DNA of 9,894 nucleotides from Bacillota bacterium (GTDB lineage: Bacteria > Bacillota_B > Desulfitobacteriia > Desulfitobacteriales > Desulfitobacteriaceae): contig JAJYAS010000076.1 of assembly GCA_021779415.1 (NCBI GenBank), positions 1-9,894 of the forward strand. Reading direction: 5' to 3'. Both the position numbers and the translations under genes were made by a program. Each line of letters opens with the position of its first letter. Position 1 is the stretch's first letter. This document shows positions 5,629 through 9,894 of the stretch, one piece after another. Below the pieces are notes generated by a model, which saw nothing but the letters and a program-made list of their open reading frames with translations, had not been told where the DNA came from and ran no database searches.

Positions 5629-6190
5629 TATTACTTAATTGGGATTCCCTTAATTTGTTTTTTCTGTACCGTTCTCTATTGTATTCGCTTTTTCTTTGTT
5701 TAATTTCATCCTTATGTAATTGTCTATACTTTTGTTCCCTCTTTCTTCCGAGTTCCCTTTCTCTTACCGGGTCAATGGGCTTACAATCACTGCGCTTTCG
5801 CCCCTTTAACGCTATGCTAATCTTATCTCTGGTTTCTTGAGGAATAATCTTACCCATATTTACCCTTGATGAATTAGCAAGGTGTTCCTCTGAAAACCCC
5901 TTTGTCGTGTCTATATTAAATCCAAATTCCCTTTCAACACTTCTTAATTTATCCATATAAAACTGTTCCCTATCTATTAACAATTCTTTTTCACATATTT
6001 CTAATATTTTAAAAGAAAATGATACTTCACCAAAAATATTCCAAGATGATTGTAGGTTATTGTTATAGTGGTTATTGTTGCGCAACATCCACCTATGTTG
6101 CGCAAACCTATGGATTAAATTACTAGAACTACCAACGTAAACCATTCCGTTAACAGTGTTCCTAATCTCATATATACCACTTTTTTTCAT
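5621..6190 (-). CDS. GIY-YIG endonuclease with NUMOD-like tail (homing-type)
   Basis: This 189-residue protein begins MKKSGIYEIRNTVNGMVYVG. The GIY-YIG nuclease domain (1-90) shows G5-I6-Y7, Y18-V19-G20, R28, H32 and catalytic E75 in DREQFYMDKL. After it come a NUMOD3-like segment (about 118-132, ETRDKISIALKGRK) and a highly basic C-terminus (133-189) suited to DNA binding. This is the layout of free-standing homing endonucleases such as the Seg/I-TevI group. ATG 6190 follows GGAGGGTG by 8 bases. The gene lies opposite to its neighbours, splits the FtsK gene from the replication-relaxation gene and overlaps the FtsK stop by 8 bases. No intron boundary is visible, so it is probably an independent inserted selfish gene. 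Confidence 0.9.
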   Translation of the reverse strand: MKKSGIYEIRNTVNGMVYVGSSSNLIHRFAQHRWMLRNNNHYNNNLQSSWNIFGEVSFSFKILEICEKELLIDREQFYMDKLRSVEREFGFNIDTTKGFSEEHLANSSRVNMGKIIPQETRDKISIALKGRKRSDCKPIDPVRERELGRKREQKYRQLHKDEIKQRKSEYNRERYRKNKLRESQLSNII

Positions 6191-6235
6191 AACAAAAACA
6201 CCCTCCATAGCGTTTATTTTTCTCCTATTTACCTA

Positions 6236-6292
6236 GAGTGGGAAGCAAGGTTGGAGTTCCTCGCTTGTCGTGTAGCTATCACTATCCCACTC
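6236..6292. other. Three-way-junction-like inverted repeat (origin or oriT candidate)
   Basis: GAGTGGGA (6236-6243) pairs perfectly with TCCCACTC (6285-6292). Inside, AGCAAGG (6244-6250) and CCTCGCT (6259-6265) form a 7-bp stem with one mismatch around a TTGGAGTT loop. GTG/CAC (6270-6282) can close a small second loop around TAGCTAT. The element lies in the divergent gap between the endonuclease and the replication-relaxation gene, 32 bases before the latter's start. Such structures occur at plasmid replication or transfer origins and in structured RNAs; which applies here is not decided by the sequence. Confidence 0.5.
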
Positions 6293-6324
6293 ATATATTA
6301 TACCATATTTAGGATGTGAATGAT

Positions 6325-7014
6325 ATGAATAACCATCAAAAGTGTTCCAAAAGAGATAAGTCCTTAATGAATCTTCTCGAATCACAAAAATGTCTAACCA
6401 CCGATATGATTCACCAACTCTTATTCAAAGGCAATTGCCTCCGTATTGTCCAGAGAAGATTAGAAAAACTATCCTCTCCACCCTACCCCAAAATTAAGCG
6501 AGACAGACGAAGATTAGGCGAGCCATACTTCTACTACATGGACCATAAGCCTGGGCAACTAGACCACGTTTTAGGAGTCTCACAGGTGTTTACATGGATT
6601 TACCTAACCCTAACCAACATGGAACGCCTACACTCGTTTGATAGAGAGGTAAAGGACAAATATAACAAAAAGATAAGGCCGGATGCTCTTGTGGCGATAA
6701 AAAATCTATGGAAGGATTCAATGTATTTTTACTTTATCGAATTTGATAATAACGAAAGCAATCACGATTTCTCTAAAAAAGTTAAAAAGTATAATGATTT
6801 CTTTAGTTCGGGTGCATACATCAATCAATGGTGGGTTCCTCTCTCCAAGCGATTCCCCGCAATAATCGTAGTGACAACTGGCAGAGTAAAAACAATTAAA
6901 GAGAAAATTGAAAGGGAGAATGTCAATGATCTTGAATTCAGAGTTTATTCCTTAGAACAGATTAAGGAGGAATGTCTTAATGATGGAGGCGGCAAAGCAA
7001 GTATTCGGTCCTAG
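6325..7014 (+). CDS. Replication-relaxation family protein
   Basis: This 229-residue protein starts MNNHQKCSKRDKSLMNLLES. Residues 12-50 form a winged-helix DNA-binding unit (LESQKCLTTDMIHQLLF, then RIVQRRLEKL). The middle shows the family-like YYMDHKPGQLDHVLGVSQVF block. Residues 105-160 carry a nuclease-fold-like pattern with RPDALV (118-123), FIEFD (137-141) and a lysine-rich helix after it, reminiscent of PD-(D/E)xK proteins. Members of this family lie in Gram-positive plasmids and integrative elements, often beside FtsK-like genes. They are thought to act on origin DNA, but their biochemistry is poorly established. ATG 6325 is preferred over GTG 6316 because GGATGTGA precedes it. The gene overlaps the next by 35 bases, implying translational coupling. 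Confidence 0.78.
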   Translation: MNNHQKCSKRDKSLMNLLESQKCLTTDMIHQLLFKGNCLRIVQRRLEKLSSPPYPKIKRDRRRLGEPYFYYMDHKPGQLDHVLGVSQVFTWIYLTLTNMERLHSFDREVKDKYNKKIRPDALVAIKNLWKDSMYFYFIEFDNNESNHDFSKKVKKYNDFFSSGAYINQWWVPLSKRFPAIIVVTTGRVKTIKEKIERENVNDLEFRVYSLEQIKEECLNDGGGKASIRS

Positions 7015-7216
7015 TCAACCAGGATTCATAATAGTGCTCTTGGTAACTCTTGCCGTAGGAAGTTGGCTTGCCGAAATGATAACCACAGCTATAGGTAAAG
7101 GCCAAATAACGACCATGATAAAAACAGGAACACAAATTGCATCTATCCTCGTAGTTGTGGCTCTTGCGTGGAAACTACTTAATATCTTCTACAATTTTAC
7201 GCAGGGTAAAATGTGA
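6980..7216 (+). CDS. Two-helix small membrane protein
   Basis: This 78-residue protein begins MMEAAKQVFGPSQPGFIIVL. It has two membrane helices at about residues 16-38 (FIIVLLVTLAVGSWLAEMITTAI) and 51-71 (TQIASILVVVALAWKLLNIF), joined by a short basic loop GKGQITTMIKTG. There is no clear cleavable signal peptide. An AAGGAGG box inside the preceding gene lies 9 bases before the ATG. The size and helix-loop-helix form recall VirB2/TrbC-type pilin-like subunits or other small transfer proteins, but no family motif is certain. Its position between the replication-relaxation and M23 genes suggests a membrane part of the same machine. A holin-like role is an alternative. Confidence 0.82.
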   Translation: MMEAAKQVFGPSQPGFIIVLLVTLAVGSWLAEMITTAIGKGQITTMIKTGTQIASILVVVALAWKLLNIFYNFTQGKM

Positions 7217-7800
7217 TGACTAAACTCATATTTGATTTATTGTTAATCGGGGTTGCTTCAGTTATTGGTTACTTCATATGCCATGCGGTTAATAACAAAC
7301 GAATTGCCAATCAAATTGTTGTTGTTGCCGGTATGATGATGTTACTTGTTTTAATGCAGGACTTAACTCCCATCATCCAGCGATGGAGCGCAAAGGTTAA
7401 TTCGTGGCAGAATACAGCCGACAACGTTGCTAACCTTGGAAGGGGAAGTTGGTTAATGCCAATGAAGGGAGAATTAACGCAACTATATAAAGGTGACGCT
7501 CATCATGGAATAGATATAGCTGCACCGATTGGAACTACCGTAGAAGCCACCAGAAAGGGTCAGGTGACACGAATAGAATGGAACGACATATACGGTAACA
7601 TGATTGTTATTGACCACGGTGGAGGCTTAGAATCGCTATATGGGCATTTATCGGGAATATCCGTTAAAGTTGGTTATCCGGTAATTGCAGGAACGAACAT
7701 AGGAAGTTGCGGAAACACAGGCCGGAGTAGCGGACCTCACCTTCATTTTGAAATTAGGAAGAATGGTATTTGCTCAGACCCAATGAATTATTTAAGATAG
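7216..7800 (+). CDS. Membrane-anchored M23 family metallopeptidase
   Basis: This 194-residue protein starts MTKLIFDLLLIGVASVIGYF. Two membrane helices (about 4-25 and 32-54) are followed by a linker and an M23/LytM endopeptidase domain (about 78-190). The zinc ligands and catalytic residues are all visible: H96 and D100 in HHGIDIAAP, H144 in LYGHLS, and H175 and H177 in GPHLHFEI. It should cut peptide cross-bridges of peptidoglycan outside the membrane. That would let a DNA transfer apparatus, or a virus, pass the wall. The TGATG overlap with the preceding stop codon indicates translational coupling. The ORF also opens with a GTG at 7213, but ATG 7216 fits better. In ICEs such as ICEBs1 the wall hydrolase CwlT has this role with different domains. 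Confidence 0.93.
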   Translation: MTKLIFDLLLIGVASVIGYFICHAVNNKRIANQIVVVAGMMMLLVLMQDLTPIIQRWSAKVNSWQNTADNVANLGRGSWLMPMKGELTQLYKGDAHHGIDIAAPIGTTVEATRKGQVTRIEWNDIYGNMIVIDHGGGLESLYGHLSGISVKVGYPVIAGTNIGSCGNTGRSSGPHLHFEIRKNGICSDPMNYLR

Positions 7801-7810
7801 GAGGATTACA

Positions 7811-8068
7811 ATGAAGAAAAACTTTCAGATGTTTATAATGGGGTCAATCGTAACAATGTTACTCATCCTCTCGAATTTAGTTTTTGAACTGTATCCATCG
7901 TTAAAATATGCTGTTATTGCTTTTGATTCACTTTTACTTATTGCGTTGTTGATATTTGCTATTAGGGAAATCAAGCAGATGATACAAGAAACATCAGTCA
8001 AATATGTTGCCTGTACATTAGTCGCATCCTTAGTCGTTCTTTACTTAGTCGTTAGATTAGTCACTTAA
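7811..8068 (+). CDS. Three-helix small membrane protein
   Basis: This 85-residue protein starts MKKNFQMFIMGSIVTMLLIL, with GGAGG 7 bases before the ATG and a gap of 10 bases from the M23 stop. Three hydrophobic segments are visible at about residues 8-27, 32-51 and 65-84. A charged helix (REIKQMIQETSVK) joins the second and third. The C-terminus has repeated Leu-Val pairs encoded by repeated TTAGTC codons. No family is recognised. As the last gene of the operon it is probably a membrane partner of the M23 protein or of the 78-residue protein. TRNA, signal or enzyme motifs are absent. Confidence 0.8.
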   Translation: MKKNFQMFIMGSIVTMLLILSNLVFELYPSLKYAVIAFDSLLLIALLIFAIREIKQMIQETSVKYVACTLVASLVVLYLVVRLVT

Positions 8069-8266
8069 TACGACTAGTGTACAAGTAAAAAATAGCTATT
8101 TTACAGCATTTTTTTTCAGAAAGAGAGGGTTAGGGAGGGAGAGATTGGTTAGGGAGGGAGAGATTGAGAGGTCGGGGAGAAAGTGAGGAGAGATTGAGAG
8201 GTCGGGGAGAAAGTGAGGGAGGAAAGGGAGAGTTGAGAAAAAGTACACAGGAAAATAATAGCAAAA
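8069..8266 (+). repeat. Purine-rich 3' region with two tandem repeats
   Basis: From about 8118 to 8247 the plus strand is overwhelmingly purine. A 19-bp unit GTTAGGGAGGGAGAGATTG is present twice (8129-8147 and 8148-8166). A 30-bp unit running from GAGAGATTGAGAGG to AAAGTGAG is present twice without change (8158-8187 and 8188-8217). A palindrome AAAATAGCTATTTT lies just before at 8089-8102. The region would be the 3' untranslated end of the membrane-protein operon, before the terminator. No ribosome binding site or credible gene is present; a minus-strand frame only mirrors the repeats. Confidence 0.85.
8127..8158 (+). other. Possible G-quadruplex motif
   Basis: Five GGG tracts occur at 8127, 8133, 8137, 8152 and 8156 with loops of 3, 1, 12 and 1 bases, all on the plus strand. 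Four of them satisfy a relaxed intramolecular G-quadruplex pattern in DNA or in the operon transcript. The long third loop lowers the expected stability. Confidence 0.45.
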
Positions 8267-8303
8267 AGCCCTGCTCATTTTAGAGTAAGGCTCATTTTTT
8301 TTT
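8267..8303. terminator. Bidirectional terminator between convergent operons
   Basis: AGCCCTGCTC (8267-8276) pairs with GAGTAAGGCT (8283-8292), with one C-A mismatch and one G-T pair around an ATTTTA loop. Rightward it is followed by nine T; leftward it is followed by TTTTTGC. It separates the rightward membrane operon from the leftward small-protein operon and can stop both. Confidence 0.8.
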
Positions 8304-8369
8304 GCATAATTCTCTTCAACTCGGACAAACTAAATTTATAAAGGGGCACCGTCAAAATTCATGTTTATC

Positions 8370-8486
8370 TCAAGAATACTCGTTAATGCTAACGTAATGT
8401 TTACATAACACGCCCATAATCTCGTGATAATTTAAACCACCTAAAAAATTAAGCAAAACTTCTTTTTCCTTTTTGTCTAATTCCAT
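8370..8486 (-). CDS. Small 38-residue protein, last gene of the leftward operon
   Basis: The peptide starts MELDKKEKEVLLNFLGGLNY and continues HEIMGVLCKHYVSINEYS. AAAGGGGG lies 7 bases before its ATG and overlaps the stop of the upstream Zn-ribbon/HTH gene, so translation is probably coupled. A charged helix is followed by a hydrophobic one. I do not recognise it. The strong ribosome binding site and position support a gene despite its size. Confidence 0.55.
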   Translation of the reverse strand: MELDKKEKEVLLNFLGGLNYHEIMGVLCKHYVSINEYS

Positions 8487-8499
8487 TTTTCATCCCCCT

Positions 8500-8973
8500 T
8501 TAATCCTTCCACAAACTCCGCAACGGAACCGTTTCGCCTCTCAAGGCCTCTTCTCTAGCCTTACGAATGATAGCAATTTCTTCCTCTGTGAATTCTTCAT
8601 CTTGGTTTTGCCTAAAAACCTCATTAATAATCCTATCTACCAACTCAACAGGTAACGGTTCCCGACATTGCTCGTAATTACTATAAGTCGAAGGAAATAT
8701 GCTAAGTAACTTAGCCATCCCAAAGGTAGTTATAAGCAACTCTTTCCTCTGCATTTTCACTCTCTCCATGGATATTCCATTCTTTGCGTTTTCTATGATG
8801 TTTGTTTGCTTTGTCTCTTCTATCGCAAGAGCCCTTTCGATATTTTCTTGTTTTACCAAGCAAGACAGATTATCGCAATTATATATCTGACCGTGTGACT
8901 TTTCGCCATCCCAAAAGCCCATTACATATCTAGTTGGTTCATTGCAATTTGGGCAGTTTTTATTCGTGTTCAA
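8500..8973 (-). CDS. Zn-ribbon plus HTH regulator-like protein
   Basis: This 157-residue protein starts (TTG) MNTNKNCPNCNEPTRYVMGF. Cysteines C7, C10, C33 and C38 form a CxxC...CxxxxC zinc-binding unit. A linker helix (about 40-65) leads to an HTH-like region at about 70-120 (MQRKELLITTFGMAKLLSIF, then PSTYSNYEQCREPLP). A charged C-terminal helix ends the protein. The layout recalls MqsA-type antitoxins and other Zn-HTH regulators, but there is no adjacent recognisable toxin. AAAGGAG lies 8 bases before the TTG at 8973. An in-frame ATG at 8997 would place that box inside the gene. The upstream stop is one base before this start. Probably a transcription regulator of the element; target unknown. 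Confidence 0.72.
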   Translation of the reverse strand: MNTNKNCPNCNEPTRYVMGFWDGEKSHGQIYNCDNLSCLVKQENIERALAIEETKQTNIIENAKNGISMERVKMQRKELLITTFGMAKLLSIFPSTYSNYEQCREPLPVELVDRIINEVFRQNQDEEFTEEEIAIIRKAREEALRGETVPLRSLWKD

Positions 8974-8974
8974 G

Positions 8975-9205
8975 TTAATATCTCCTTTGCAACCCATAAA
9001 TATAATTCAATCGACTCTTTTCCTCATCCATTTTCTTCTGAGCCTCAAACTGTTGACGTTGATACATTGCCGACAATTCATAAGGAAAAGGATTTTCAAG
9101 GTATGAAATTTTTGCTTTTAGCTTAACTATCTCTTCCTCAAGCTCGTGGTTCTTCTGCTTCAACTCGTCAATTAGTCGCTTGTCTTTTGTTTGGGGCTTG
9201 TGCAT
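8975..9205 (-). CDS. Coiled-coil protein, 76 residues
   Basis: This protein starts MHKPQTKDKRLIDELKQKNH. Residues 8-37 show a heptad pattern (LIDELKQKNHELEEEIVKLK), followed by a YLENPFPYELSAMYQRQQFE region and a basic end (GLQRRY). AAGGAGG precedes the ATG by 7 bases. The start lies 34 bases inside the preceding gene, and the last codons contain the ribosome binding site of the next gene. The coiled coil suggests dimerisation, but no function can be named. Confidence 0.7.
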   Translation of the reverse strand: MHKPQTKDKRLIDELKQKNHELEEEIVKLKAKISYLENPFPYELSAMYQRQQFEAQKKMDEEKSRLNYIYGLQRRY

Positions 9206-9591
9206 TGGGTGGCCTCCTTCTTCCGTTTATGCTTATTGTAATAATCCCAATCGAACTTACCATTTTTAATTCTGCCAACTTTATAATACTCAGAAGCCTT
9301 AGTCATATAAGCCCTTTTTTCCGTTCCTCCCATTGATGCATACGCAAAGCCGAAACAATTACAATTAACAATATGATTACAGGTATAGGACAGCTTACAA
9401 CCCCCACAGCATCTATTATCTTTGAATATCGGACACTGGGGTTGATCGAAAGGAATTTTGTGTCTTTCGTTCTTATACCTATTACGAGTATCGAAATGAG
9501 TGCAAATGTAAACAGGCGGTTCGGATATTCCGTGTTTAATATCGTAGAGCAGAACAAGCCTTTTCATTGTTTTTATAATCGAGTTAACCAT
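9172..9591 (-). CDS. Cysteine-rich protein, 139 residues, unknown function
   Basis: This protein begins MVNSIIKTMKRLVLLYDIKH. A conserved-looking core runs ICTHFDTRNRYKNERHKIPF and then QCPIFKDNRCCGGCKLSYTC and HIVNCNCFGFAYAS, with Cys at about 30, 53, 61, 62, 65, 71, 77 and 79. It has H32, H44 and H73 nearby, so it probably binds zinc or another metal. The C-terminal 35 residues are very basic (KHKRKKEA). The ATG at 9591 follows GGAGGGG by 11 bases; an internal ATG at 9567 has no better site. No family is recognised. The gene sits between a 46-residue Cys-rich gene and the coiled-coil gene, overlapping the latter. Confidence 0.68.
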   Translation of the reverse strand: MVNSIIKTMKRLVLLYDIKHGISEPPVYICTHFDTRNRYKNERHKIPFDQPQCPIFKDNRCCGGCKLSYTCNHIVNCNCFGFAYASMGGTEKRAYMTKASEYYKVGRIKNGKFDWDYYNKHKRKKEATQCTSPKQKTSD

Positions 9592-9608
9592 TCCCTTATT
9601 TCCCCTCC

Positions 9609-9749
9609 TTACATCTTCTCATGCTTCTCACATTCCACCACCCCATCTACCAAGCAATCAACCCTTACATCCCAACCGCAAAAATAAACACAATCCGTGC
9701 AAGTTTCCTTCTTGTGGCAATGGTTACATAGGCAAGTTTTAACGCACAT
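9609..9749 (-). CDS. Small Cys-rich peptide, 46 residues
   Basis: The peptide starts MCVKTCLCNHCHKKETCTDC and contains nine cysteines (2, 6, 8, 11, 17, 20, 24, 32, 40) plus three histidines in 46 residues. This implies a metal-bound or disulfide-rich fold. Its ATG directly abuts the TAG of the preceding gene, and AAGGAGG and GGGG boxes lie 5-11 bases before it, inside that gene. It is too short to assign. It could be a zinc knuckle protein; the absence of a signal peptide argues against secretion. Confidence 0.65.
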   Translation of the reverse strand: MCVKTCLCNHCHKKETCTDCVYFCGWDVRVDCLVDGVVECEKHEKM

Positions 9750-9894
9750 CTATTCCCCTTCCTCCTTATGGTGCCAGCACCAACCTTCTGATTCGGCGCA
9801 ATCGTTTTCCGTAGATTCTAGTAGCTTCATCATTTCTTCTCTGTCTTTCACTTGATAAGTCTTTACCGATTTATTATTAAATTCGCCTTTTGGA
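9750..9894 (-). CDS. Unrecognised protein, N-terminus beyond the window
   Basis: An open frame of 47 codons runs leftward from the window edge to a TAG at 9750. The visible tail includes FNNKSVKTYQVKDREEMMKL and ends SEGWCWHHKEEGE. Two Cys and two His near the end (DCAESEGWCWHH) continue the metal-binding theme of the operon. The stop touches the next start without a gap. Its start and function cannot be given. Confidence 0.55.
   Translation of the reverse strand, partial: PKGEFNNKSVKTYQVKDREEMMKLLESTENDCAESEGWCWHHKEEGE

Noticed and set aside
4498..8068. Tailless membrane-containing (tectivirus-like) prophage, with FtsK-like packaging ATPase and a wall hydrolase
   Set aside because: No double-jelly-roll capsid, protein-primed polymerase or terminal protein is visible, and the motor fits FtsK/SpoIIIE translocases better. 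It remains possible only if such genes lie outside the window.
8046..8076. TAGTCGT/ACGACTA inverted repeat as a terminator
   Set aside because: The loop is 17 bases long and no T tract follows; the repeats come from repeated Leu-Val codons.
8129..8217. CRISPR-like array
   Set aside because: The repeats are directly adjacent copies with no spacers, only two copies each, and without cas genes.
8096..8278. Minus-strand ORF with a repeated Ser-Pro/Phe-Leu-Pro peptide
   Set aside because: It only mirrors the purine tandem repeats, has no ribosome binding site and runs through the terminator.
9373..9687. 104-residue plus-strand ORF
   Set aside because: It lies opposite three packed minus-strand genes with good ribosome binding sites, and its protein shows no recognisable pattern.

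Overview
The window looks like part of an integrative mobile element from a low-GC Gram-positive host, most likely Bacillales (Bacillus, Paenibacillus or Brevibacillus type). The reasons are strong AGGAGG-type ribosome binding sites, TTG and GTG starts, AT-rich codon use, Cro/XRE/Rha phage-type regulators, and a tRNA-Pro 3' half used as attachment site. I see no ribosomal, metabolic or other housekeeping gene. The exact host and element family cannot be settled from the sequence alone.

Left arm (1-2849). A phage-like lysis/lysogeny switch sits here. Leftward there are a Cro-like gene (919-1125), a Rha-family regulator (233-877) and a truncated small membrane protein (<1-194). Rightward there are a CI/ImmR-type repressor (1313-1660) and a tyrosine integrase (1665-2849). 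The divergent intergenic region carries three related operators of the form TTACCC-N4-GGGTAA, one of them inside the spacer of the leftward promoter.

Attachment region (2846-3101). The last 50 bases of a tRNA-Pro(CGG) gene, from the anticodon stem to CCA, are followed by a terminator. Near-identical pairs of TTGACCC repeats with 11-bp spacing flank them on both sides. This is the layout of an intact attP (P arm, core, P' arm) rather than of a single integrated end. The sequence therefore looks like a circular form, a phage or plasmid-like genome, or a tandem junction.

Right arm (3110-8303). Two more XRE-type regulators diverge from each other, followed by a ribbon-helix-helix protein with three 10-bp-phased TACC repeats upstream, a 48-residue protein, and an FtsK/SpoIIIE-type DNA translocase (4498-5628). 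A GIY-YIG endonuclease lies in the opposite orientation. Then comes a tightly coupled rightward operon: a replication-relaxation family protein, a two-helix membrane protein, a membrane-anchored M23 peptidase and a three-helix membrane protein. It ends in a purine-rich, tandemly repeated, G-quadruplex-capable 3' region and a bidirectional terminator. The gene set suggests DNA translocation across the membrane plus local cell-wall opening, i.e. a compact transfer (or virion-export) module. No recognisable relaxase, VirB4 or capsid gene is present in the window.

Far right (8370-9894). A leftward operon of small accessory proteins runs into the same terminator. In transcription order it encodes an unrecognised protein cut by the window edge, a 46-residue Cys-rich peptide, a 139-residue Cys-rich protein, a coiled-coil protein, a Zn-ribbon plus helix-turn-helix protein and a 38-residue protein. 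The genes abut or overlap, and ribosome binding sites lie inside the preceding genes. Their functions are not recognised.
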